NCBI GenBank assembly: GCA_903868655.1
Contig: CAIPWG010000055.1
Location: forward strand, 1 to 6,884
Source of the DNA: an uncultured Sphingomonadales bacterium
GTDB lineage: Bacteria; Pseudomonadota; Alphaproteobacteria; Sphingomonadales; Sphingomonadaceae
Direction: 5' to 3'
Length of the DNA stretch: 6,884 bases
Shown: in pieces, positions 1 through 5,548 of the stretch
How the letters are laid out: each line of letters begins with the position of its first letter
How positions within the stretch are numbered: position 1 is the stretch's first letter
Program-made: the position numbers and the translations under genes
Notes under the pieces: model-generated
The model's database searches: none
Told to the model about the DNA's origin: nothing
Seen by the model: the letters and a program-made list of their open reading frames with translations, nothing else

Positions 1-356
1 CCGCCCAGAAACAATGCATTGCCCGCATCGAAATAAAACACAGAAGGGAAATAGGGCAGGTTCGACGTCCAGTAGCTCCACCCCGCCATAAACCCGGCAA
101 ACGGGCCAAAAGTCTCTCGAATCCAGACGTAAAGCCCGCCTTCTTGCGGATAACGCGATGACAGCTCGATCACGGCCGCCACCAGCGGGATATAAAAACC
201 GGCAAAGGCCAAAGCCCAGTACCACAATGCCGATGGCCCGAGCGCGGCCGCCGAAGCAATCCAGCGCAGCGATATGCCGGTAACAATATAAAACAGCGCC
301 AGATCAGCCACGCCCATGACACGGGGTGGCCGATCCGGCGCTGTTGCCGGGTTCAT
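1..356 (-). CDS. APC-family amino acid permease, N-terminal part (runs off the left edge)
   Basis: Reading the minus strand from an ATG at 356 gives an open frame of 118 codons that is still open at base 1, so only the N-terminus is present. The protein starts MNPATAPDRPPRVMGVADLA and continues with a hydrophobic helix (about residues 16-38), a second one (about 43-65, ending in IELSSRYPQEGG) and the start of a third around FGPFAGFMAGWSYW. The 'SSRYP-EGG-YVW-FG-F-GF-GW-YW' pattern is typical of amino acid/polyamine/organocation (APC) permeases, which import amino acids or polyamines across the inner membrane by proton symport or exchange. The substrate cannot be read from this fragment. Complete family members have about 12 membrane helices and 430-550 residues. 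The ATG overlaps the stop of the upstream cytochrome b561 gene as ATGA, which both supports this start and suggests coupled translation. Confidence 0.85.
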   Translation of the reverse strand, partial: MNPATAPDRPPRVMGVADLALFYIVTGISLRWIASAAALGPSALWYWALAFAGFYIPLVAAVIELSSRYPQEGGLYVWIRETFGPFAGFMAGWSYWTSNLPYFPSVFYFDAGNALFLG

Positions 357-949
357 TTCCCGAACCACATCCGTCGGAACTGCGCCTGCCCGTCGATGAA
401 CTGGTGTTTCAGCGCTCCGGCAATGTGCAAGGCCAAAAGGCCGATCAGGGCATAAGCCGAAAACGTGTGCACCCCAGCGAACAGGCCGTGCCAGAAATCT
501 TTGCCCGCGTCGTTCAAACCGCCAAACAGCGGCAAGCGAAACCACGGCACGACCCCAAACAGCACCAGCGGGTGCGAAGCAGCACCTTTCCAGGCTGAAT
601 CGTGCAACCACCCGGCCAAAGGAACCAGAGCCATCAGCAAATAGAGCAAGTGGTGCGTGCCCACCGACAATTTACGCTCCCACGGCTTCAAACTGGGCAT
701 GGGTGCAGGCGCCCGATGTCCGACTTTCCACAACACGCGCAGCACGACCAAACCGATTACGGTAATACCGATCGACTTGTGAAGATCGACCGCCGCGCGG
801 ATCTGATCCGGATGCGCCGACTCCAGATCGTCAAAGCCAAGCCCTCTCCAGAGATTGTAGATGATGCCGATGGCTACAAGCCAGTGCAGCGCAACCGCTA
901 CCCCGCTGTAACGTCCGGGTTTAGCAAGCGTGTCGGGACTTTCGGGCAT
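353..949 (-). CDS. Cytochrome b561-family membrane haem protein
   Basis: This is a prokaryotic-type cytochrome b561 (CybB/YceJ group), a four-helix inner-membrane di-haem b protein that passes electrons between quinol and other carriers. Counting from the ATG at 949 (198 aa), helices lie near residues 14-34, 58-75, 97-116 and 155-181. The likely haem histidines are His22 (VALHWLVA) in helix 1, His57 (DLHKSIG) at the start of helix 2, and His161 and His175 (GVHTF, ALHIAG) in helix 4, 14 residues apart as in the family. The usual end, KHQFIDG followed by a basic tail, is also present. Length is slightly above the E. coli protein (about 176 aa), mainly from a long loop between helices 3 and 4. 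The frame can be opened at a TTG at 958, but GGAG at 960-963 lies only 1 nt from that codon and 10 nt from the ATG at 949, so I chose the ATG. The stop overlaps the permease start by 4 nt. The physiological partner is unknown. Confidence 0.9.
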   Translation of the reverse strand: MPESPDTLAKPGRYSGVAVALHWLVAIGIIYNLWRGLGFDDLESAHPDQIRAAVDLHKSIGITVIGLVVLRVLWKVGHRAPAPMPSLKPWERKLSVGTHHLLYLLMALVPLAGWLHDSAWKGAASHPLVLFGVVPWFRLPLFGGLNDAGKDFWHGLFAGVHTFSAYALIGLLALHIAGALKHQFIDGQAQFRRMWFGK

Positions 950-1053
950 TTGCAACAATCTCCGCCAATTCCAGTGTCAGGCTCGGGCAAAATCTGCCAA
1001 GGCGCGAACGCCTGCAAGGTCAGGTTCATCCAGAGTCAGACAGGTACCCACAC
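950..1053. promoter_or_regulatory. Divergent intergenic region between the b561 and GT2 genes
   Basis: About 104 bp separate two divergently transcribed genes, so promoters for both must lie here or inside the genes. I see no good sigma70 pair on either strand. The best minus-strand candidate is TTGGCA at about 995-1000, without a convincing -10. A small perfect inverted repeat, AGGCG-CGAA-CGCCT (1000-1013), sits in the middle, and GTCAGG/GTCAGA occurs three times (976, 1019, 1035) without regular spacing. The b561 gene has GGAG at 960-963 on the minus strand. The GT2 gene has no clear Shine-Dalgarno. The regulatory call rests on gene orientation, not on a recognised site. Confidence 0.35.
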
Positions 1054-2496
1054 ATGAGCATTCTTGACCCCGGCTTTCAAGCGCTGTCTCCGCGCCTGTC
1101 GCCCCGTCCCGTGCCATGGATGGGTGTGGTGCTGGGCTGGGCTGGGCCCGCGTTGCTGGTGATTCTGCTGTGGCAAAGCCTTATGCGGTCCAGCCTGCTG
1201 GGCTGGTCGGTAGGTTTGGCCTACATCGGCTATGACACGTTTCTGCTGGTATTTACTGCTCTGCAACTGTGGCCATTGCGCCATGCGATGCGAGCCACAC
1301 CACCCGCAGCGGAGCATTTGCCCCGCGCCCCGCTTGGCGCAATCATCGCCGCGCATAACGAAGCCCAGTCGTTGCGCATCACAATCGATACGCTGGCCGG
1401 GCAAGACCAGCCACCCGAAGTGATCGTGCTAGCCGACGACGGATCGACCGACGACAGCGCAAGCGTGTTGTGGGAAGCATATGGCCTGGAAGCGCCAGCG
1501 CTCGGGACCATGAGCGCGCCCTCGCCCGTGCTGCCTGCTTTGCGCTGGCTGCGGCTGCCCCATGGTGGCAAGGCGCGCGCGCTCAACACCGCAATCCCCT
1601 TGCTGGACACCGACCTGCTGTTGACAGTCGACGCCGATACGTTGCTGGCACCGGGAGCCTTGCGCGCGATGCGCGACGCATTTGCTGCTGAACCGCAACT
1701 GGTGGCAGCAACCGGCGTGCTGGTGCCGATTTGCGGCACAGAGCCGGTGCAACGGCTGTTCCAGTGGTTCCAACGCTATGAATACGTGCGTAATTTCCTG
1801 TCGCGCTTCGCTTGGATGCAACAAGAGGGATTGTTGCTGATTTCGGGCGCCTTTGCCGGGTTCCGCCGCGAAGCAATCGTCACCGTCGGTGGGTTTGATG
1901 CCGATTGCATGGTGGAAGATTACGAATTGATCCACCGCATGCACCGTCATGCCCACGAAACCGGCCTCGACTGGCGCGTGCGCGTGGTGGGTCGCGCAAT
2001 CGCCAGCACCGATGCCCCGGCCAGCCCGATGGCTTTCATGCGGCAGCGCCGCCGCTGGTTCGGTGGTTTTCTCCAGACCCAGCATTGGAACCGCGATATG
2101 GTCGGAAACGGCGCCTACGGCAAACTTGGCACGCGTATGCTGGTGGTCAAGGCGCTGGACACAGCACAACCGATTTTCGGGCTGGTTGCGTTTGGCATTC
2201 TGGTCACGCTGCTGGTCAAGGGGCATCTGCCGCTGGTCGGGGCAATTGTCACAGTGATGGTTGCCAAAGTGGTAATCGACCTGACGTTTCACTTGTGGTC
2301 GATCGCGCTCTATCGACGCTGGACGGGGCAGAGCGCCGGACTGGGGCTAGGGCCTGCGCTGATTGCCTCGGCATTCGAACCGTTCACATTCCAGCTGCTT
2401 CGCCACGCCGGGGCCTGCTGGGGCTGGATTGCGTTTCTGTCAGGCGGCGGCAGCTGGGGCAAGCAGCGGCGGACCGCGCTCGCTCCTGCACGATAA
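1054..2496 (+). CDS. Membrane-bound family 2 glycosyltransferase, processive type (PgaC/NodC/cellulose synthase-like)
   Basis: The 480-aa protein has two N-terminal membrane helices (about 22-42 and 47-72), a cytosolic GT-A catalytic domain (about 93-345) and hydrophobic segments at about 371-389, 392-416 and 431-462. The catalytic domain shows the full set of GT2 signatures: AAHNEA (99-104), LADDGSTDD (126-134) for UDP-sugar binding, HGGKARALN (170-178), DAD at 193-195 for the metal, the acceptor/catalytic ED at 288-289 in MVEDYEL, and QRRRW at 331-335. The D, DxD, D, QxxRW set is known from processive inverting synthases that polymerise a UDP-sugar and extrude the chain through the membrane (poly-GlcNAc, chitin oligomer, hyaluronan, cellulose). 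The polymer cannot be identified here because no pgaB, pgaD, bcsB or other partner gene is adjacent. The ATG at 1054 lacks a strong ribosome binding site, but the next in-frame Met (residue 23) would cut into the first helix. The gene stands alone, divergent from b561 and convergent with maeA. Confidence 0.9.
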   Translation: MSILDPGFQALSPRLSPRPVPWMGVVLGWAGPALLVILLWQSLMRSSLLGWSVGLAYIGYDTFLLVFTALQLWPLRHAMRATPPAAEHLPRAPLGAIIAAHNEAQSLRITIDTLAGQDQPPEVIVLADDGSTDDSASVLWEAYGLEAPALGTMSAPSPVLPALRWLRLPHGGKARALNTAIPLLDTDLLLTVDADTLLAPGALRAMRDAFAAEPQLVAATGVLVPICGTEPVQRLFQWFQRYEYVRNFLSRFAWMQQEGLLLISGAFAGFRREAIVTVGGFDADCMVEDYELIHRMHRHAHETGLDWRVRVVGRAIASTDAPASPMAFMRQRRRWFGGFLQTQHWNRDMVGNGAYGKLGTRMLVVKALDTAQPIFGLVAFGILVTLLVKGHLPLVGAIVTVMVAKVVIDLTFHLWSIALYRRWTGQSAGLGLGPALIASAFEPFTFQLLRHAGACWGWIAFLSGGGSWGKQRRTALAPAR

Positions 2497-2546
2497 CGGT
2501 CTTGTGGGCGCGCGTTCAGACCTGCCCTGCCCCTGCCTCGTATCTA

Positions 2547-4178
2547 TCAATCGTAGGCCGGTTCCCACATTTGCGCGGCAATGGCATCGCGGGTAATTGC
2601 CTCCGCGCTTACGCCTGCTACGCCTTCAGCCAGCGCCTGCTGGGCGACCACAATCGCAATCCGCAATGCCACTTCGCGCAAGGCAGTGATCGGAGGCAGC
2701 AGGCCTGGGCCACCATCGCCAATTTCGGTTGTCAGTTCGCCCAATCGCCGCGCGGCGACCATGAACATGCCGTCGGTTACCACGCTCGCCTTCGCCGCCA
2801 GCGCACCCAGTCCGACACCAGGGAAGATGTAGACATTGTTGACCTGGGTCACACCCGGCGTGCCGAACGGGCTGCCGGTGCCGACAATCGCGCGCCCTTC
2901 GCTCCACCGCAAAATATCTGCTGGTGTCGCTTCTGCGCGCGAAACCGGGTTTGACAGCGGAAAGATCACCGGTCGTTCGACCAGACTTGCCATCAGCCGC
3001 ACGGTGCCTTCATTAAACGCGTCCTTTTGTCCCGATGCGCCGATCAGCACGGTCGGCCGTACTTGCGCGATGGTCTGTTCCAGACCGATCCGGCCATTAC
3101 CAATGCGCGGCCAGCCGGCCACATCGCCAGAGTGCCGCGCCAAGGCGACTTGTTGCGGACCAAGGTCGGGCATATCGGACAAAATCAACCCGTCACGATC
3201 AATCGCCCAGATTGCGCCGCGCGCAGCCGCCTCATCCACACCTTCGGCCATGATCGCCTTGACCAGCATTTCGGCAATGCCGCTGCCCGCCGCACCTACA
3301 CCGTACAGCAATACACGCTGTGCTGCCAAAGGCACCCCGGTCGTTCGCACGGCTGCGAGCAAAGTACCCACCGCGGTTGCTGCGGTGCCCTGGATGTCGT
3401 CGTTGAACGTCAACAGCCGGTTGCGGTATCGGTGCAGCAAGTCATAAGCATTTTTGCCCGCAAAGTCCTCCCACTGAAGCAGGACGTCGGGGAACCGTTC
3501 GTCGACGGCGGCCACAAATTCCTCGACAAAAGCATCATAATCCGCCCCGCGGACCCGTGGCGAATGCCAACCGATATAGAGCGGATCATTCAGCCGCACC
3601 GGGTTGTCGGTGCCGCAATCGAGCAGGATCGGCAGGACTTCGGCAGGGTGAAACCCGGCACAGGCGGTGTAAAGCGCCAGCTTGCCAATCGGAATACCCA
3701 TGCCACCCGCGCCCTGATCGCCAAGACCCAGGATACGCTCGCCATCCGACACCACGATCACTTTGACACGGTCGAGCGCCGGATCAGCCAGTATGTCGCG
3801 CATGCGGTGGCGATTGGGCCATGACAGGAACAGGCCACGCGGCCGACGGAAAATCTGGCTGAACCGTTCGCAGCCCTCACCCACGGTGGGGGTGTAGACC
3901 AACGGCAACATGCGCGGCAGATCGCTTTGCACTACTGCATGAAACAGCACTTCGTTGGTATCCTGCAATTCGCGCAGGAAGGCATAGCGATGGAAATCCG
4001 AATCCATTCCTTCGAGCATCTGGCAACGCCGCTCGATCTGGTCTTCCAATTTGAACACGTGTGAGGGCAGCAAACCGTGCAAGCCGTGGTGATCGCGCTC
4101 TTCGAGCGTGAAGGCGGTGCCCCGGTTGGTCAGTGGATCGTTGAGCAGGGCGCGCGCGCCGGCATAATCGGTTGTCAT
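2547..4178 (-). CDS. maeA: NAD-type malic enzyme (oxaloacetate-decarboxylating malate dehydrogenase)
   Basis: It converts L-malate to pyruvate and CO2 with reduction of NAD(P)+, linking the TCA cycle to pyruvate in the cytosol. Counting from the ATG at 4178 (543 aa), the malic N-domain contains the tyrosine motif VYTPTVGEGCERF (catalytic Tyr95), GLGDQGAGGMGIPIGKLALY (catalytic Lys166), and QWEDFAGKNA plus FNDDIQGTA with metal ligands Glu237, Asp238 and Asp261. The spacing of the metal ligands equals that of animal malic enzymes. The Rossmann domain begins with YGVGAAGSGIAEML (292-305). SNPVSRAEA and VYIFPGVGLGALA follow, as in the family. Length and the GDQGAGGMGI motif fit the E. coli MaeA/SfcA group (565 aa), for which NAD is the preferred cofactor; cofactor choice here is inferred. 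There is no C-terminal phosphotransacetylase domain. The frame opens one codon earlier with a GTG at 4181, but AGGAG (4185-4189) is 6 nt from the ATG and only 3 from the GTG. It converges on the GT2 gene. Confidence 0.95.
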   Translation of the reverse strand: MTTDYAGARALLNDPLTNRGTAFTLEERDHHGLHGLLPSHVFKLEDQIERRCQMLEGMDSDFHRYAFLRELQDTNEVLFHAVVQSDLPRMLPLVYTPTVGEGCERFSQIFRRPRGLFLSWPNRHRMRDILADPALDRVKVIVVSDGERILGLGDQGAGGMGIPIGKLALYTACAGFHPAEVLPILLDCGTDNPVRLNDPLYIGWHSPRVRGADYDAFVEEFVAAVDERFPDVLLQWEDFAGKNAYDLLHRYRNRLLTFNDDIQGTAATAVGTLLAAVRTTGVPLAAQRVLLYGVGAAGSGIAEMLVKAIMAEGVDEAAARGAIWAIDRDGLILSDMPDLGPQQVALARHSGDVAGWPRIGNGRIGLEQTIAQVRPTVLIGASGQKDAFNEGTVRLMASLVERPVIFPLSNPVSRAEATPADILRWSEGRAIVGTGSPFGTPGVTQVNNVYIFPGVGLGALAAKASVVTDGMFMVAARRLGELTTEIGDGGPGLLPPITALREVALRIAIVVAQQALAEGVAGVSAEAITRDAIAAQMWEPAYD

Positions 4179-4184
4179 CACATG

Positions 4185-4231
4185 CTCCTGAAATCCGCCA
4201 CCCCCGCCGCGCTATGCCTTGGGGGTTTCAG
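4185..4231 (-). promoter_or_regulatory. maeA leader: Shine-Dalgarno overlapped by a possible hairpin
   Basis: On the minus strand the leader holds AGGAG (4189 to 4185), 6 nt before the ATG at 4178. Just upstream, CTGAAACCCCC (4231 to 4221) can pair with GGGGG (4205 to 4201) and then TTTCAG (4193 to 4188): 5 inner and 6 outer base pairs, with a 15-nt loop and a 7-nt bulge on the 3' side. The outer stem takes the first two bases of AGGAG. The pairing is visible; any control of translation is inference. The hairpin has no T-run after it, so it is a poor candidate for a terminator of the upstream DUF3429 gene. Confidence 0.35.
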
Positions 4232-4254
4232 ACGCAAGACAGAACGCATGTGGA

Positions 4255-4692
4255 TCAATGCGACATAAGTCCAATCGCCACAGTGAACCCGCCCAATCCA
4301 AGCGACAGCCGCCAGCGCAAGGCCATCCAACCTTGAGGTGCACAGCCAATCGCCCGATCCACCAGCGGCGAAACCGCGATCAACGCGCCCAGCACGATCA
4401 ATTCAGGCCCCGGCCAGGTTTCGCCGATCATCCATGGGAACCACAGCACCAGCGCAATCAGGCTGGGCAACACCGCCATGGCAAAGATCCAGCGCGGTGG
4501 CTTGGGCATGGCAAAAGCCATCCCCCACCATATGCCGCCCAGAAAGCTGAAGATCAGCGCGGCATAGCCAAACGACAAAGCCAACGCGGTCCAACCCTCC
4601 GGCCCACCTTTGAGAACGGCCATGAACGCCGCAGCTTGAGGCAGAAGGCCCGCATAACCGAGCAGGCGGGCATTGTCTGAAAGTCTGTCCAT
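4255..4692 (-). CDS. DUF3429 family membrane protein
   Basis: This is a 145-aa hydrophobic protein with about five predicted membrane helices (near 8-28, 38-60, 67-88, 96-112 and 126-143). The opening LGYAGLLP (11-18) and the motif FSFLGGIWWGMA (48-59), with aromatic residues after the Gly-Gly, are characteristic of DUF3429, a family of small inner-membrane proteins found widely in Proteobacteria, for which I know no established function. The length is the family's usual 140-150 aa. The ATG at 4692 fits because the conserved LGYAGLLP follows within 10 residues; the ribosome binding site is weak (AAGG about 12 nt upstream). It ends 76 bp before maeA on the same strand and could be co-transcribed with it, but that spacing does not prove a functional link. 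Confidence 0.85.
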   Translation of the reverse strand: MDRLSDNARLLGYAGLLPQAAAFMAVLKGGPEGWTALALSFGYAALIFSFLGGIWWGMAFAMPKPPRWIFAMAVLPSLIALVLWFPWMIGETWPGPELIVLGALIAVSPLVDRAIGCAPQGWMALRWRLSLGLGGFTVAIGLMSH

Positions 4693-4740
4693 AAGGCCCG
4701 ATAGCCTTCCCCTCTACGCTGCGCCCCTGCCCCCACGGGC

Positions 4741-4776
4741 AACGGGCGTGCGGCCCAAGGCAACCGCACGCCCGTT
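4741..4776 (-). terminator. Perfect 13-bp hairpin just after the DJ-1-like gene
   Basis: AACGGGCGTGCGG (4741-4753) and CCGCACGCCCGTT (4764-4776) are exact reverse complements around a 10-nt loop. The hairpin begins 4 nt after the stop codon of the DJ-1-like gene and is very GC-rich, so it is a natural candidate for 3' end formation or transcript protection. Neither strand has a T-run after the stem (the minus strand continues GCCCGTGGGGG), so it is not a textbook intrinsic terminator. Confidence 0.6.
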
Positions 4777-4780
4777 ATGA

Positions 4781-5458
4781 TCAGGCAAGCATGGCGATCA
4801 AAGCTTGCGCAACGCCTTCGCTGCTGGCGGGATTTTGGCCGGTGATCAGATTGCCGTCTTCAACCACGAAAGGAGCCCAATGGGCACCCTTCTGATAATC
4901 CGCACCCTGGGCAACGAATGTATCTTCAATCAGGAAGGGTACGACATCGGTCAATCCGACCGCTGCTTCCTCGCCATTGGTGAAGCCTGTGACACTGCGC
5001 CCTTTGACGATGGGATCGCCGTTGGCCGCCTTCACATCTTTCAGCACGCCCGGTGCATGGCAGACAAATCCAATCGGTTTGCCGGCACGATCAAAGCTTT
5101 CGATCAGTGCAATCGAGCTCGCGCTGCTCGCCAGATCCCACAACGGGCCATGGCCTCCGGGATAGAACACGGTATCAAAATCGGCCTGCACCACGGCCTC
5201 CAGCTTCACGGTGTTGGCCAAAACGGCTTGTGCCGCAGCATCTGCCTCAAATCGTCGGGTCAGATCGGTCTGGAAATCGGCCAATGCGCTTTTGGGGTCG
5301 AGCGGGGGCTGACCACCCAACGGCGAGGCCACGGTGATCTGAGCCCCCGCGTCGAGGAACGTGTAATAGGGCGCGGCAAACTCTTCCAACCAAAAGCCGG
5401 TCTTGTGCCCGGTATCGCCCAACGCATCGTGGCTGGTCAGCACCATCAGGATTTTCAT
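4781..5458 (-). CDS. DJ-1/PfpI family protein, Hsp31-like (type 1 glutamine amidotransferase fold)
   Basis: The 225-aa protein opens with a Rossmann-like strand MKILMVLTSHD and carries the DJ-1 superfamily markers: GFWLEEFA (catalytic-acid candidate Glu25), FYPGGHGPLWDL (98-109) and the nucleophile elbow FVCHAPGVL with Cys133 and His134. The Glu-to-Cys distance of 108 residues matches yeast Hsp31 (Glu30, Cys138, His139), placing it with the Hsp31-like group, whose members act as glutathione-independent glyoxalase III/methylglyoxal-detoxifying enzymes and are also reported as chaperones or deglycases. Which activity applies here is inference. It is cytosolic, with no signal peptide. The frame is open back to 5548, but the ATG at 5458 is preceded by CGGAG with a 7-nt spacer, the family's conserved N-terminus starts there, and the extra upstream residues are low in hydrophobic pattern. 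It follows recG by 90 bp and is closed by a strong hairpin, so it is probably its own transcription unit. Confidence 0.9.
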   Translation of the reverse strand: MKILMVLTSHDALGDTGHKTGFWLEEFAAPYYTFLDAGAQITVASPLGGQPPLDPKSALADFQTDLTRRFEADAAAQAVLANTVKLEAVVQADFDTVFYPGGHGPLWDLASSASSIALIESFDRAGKPIGFVCHAPGVLKDVKAANGDPIVKGRSVTGFTNGEEAAVGLTDVVPFLIEDTFVAQGADYQKGAHWAPFVVEDGNLITGQNPASSEGVAQALIAMLA

Positions 5459-5480
5459 GTGTGTTCTCCGTTTTACGTCA

Positions 5481-5509
5481 ATGCTTTGGGTACACGCAGA
5501 TTGTGTCAG
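5481..5509 (-). promoter_or_regulatory. Possible sigma70-type promoter for the DJ-1-like gene
   Basis: On the minus strand CTGACA (5509 to 5504) matches the -35 consensus in 5 of 6 positions and is followed after exactly 17 nt by AAGCAT (5486 to 5481), a weak 3-of-6 match to the -10. Initiation would fall some 15-20 nt upstream of the ATG at 5458, leaving just enough leader for the CGGAG ribosome binding site. The weak -10 makes this a suggestion only. Confidence 0.3.
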
Positions 5510-5520
5510 TTTGCGTGGCG

Positions 5521-5539
5521 AAGGCAGGTCGCCCGCCCT
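5521..5539 (-). terminator. Weak hairpin after recG
   Basis: On the minus strand AGGGCGGG (5539 to 5532) can pair with CCTGCCTT (5528 to 5521) around a 3-nt loop: 8 pairs including two G-U. It lies 9 nt after the recG stop codon. No T-run follows, so it may slow or end recG transcription only weakly, or mean nothing. Confidence 0.2.
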
Positions 5540-5548
5540 GAACCGCAA

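Noticed and set aside
1000..1013. AGGCG-CGAA-CGCCT inverted repeat as an operator or attenuator
   Set aside because: A 5-bp stem is frequent by chance in GC-rich DNA and has no T-run or known regulator signature.
1429..2292. A 287-codon minus-strand frame antisense to the GT2 gene
   Set aside because: It is rich in His, Gln and Cys, shows no known motif and lies fully inside the GT2 coding region; it is a shadow frame.
1905..2954. A 349-codon plus-strand open frame spanning the end of GT2 and the 3' part of maeA
   Set aside because: It overlaps two genes with strong family motifs in other frames; its translation is rich in Arg, Cys, His and Gly with no domain. Long spurious frames are usual in high-GC DNA.
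4178..4183. A start-stop minimal frame (ATG immediately followed by TGA) overlapping the maeA start
   Set aside because: The out-of-frame ATG at 4183 is only 1 nt from the AGGAG sequence, too close for initiation, and ATGTGATG can arise by chance.
5459..5548. A 30-residue N-terminal extension of the DJ-1-like protein
   Set aside because: The ATG at 5458 has CGGAG at 7 nt and matches the family's N-terminus; the extension is not a signal peptide and covers the likely promoter.
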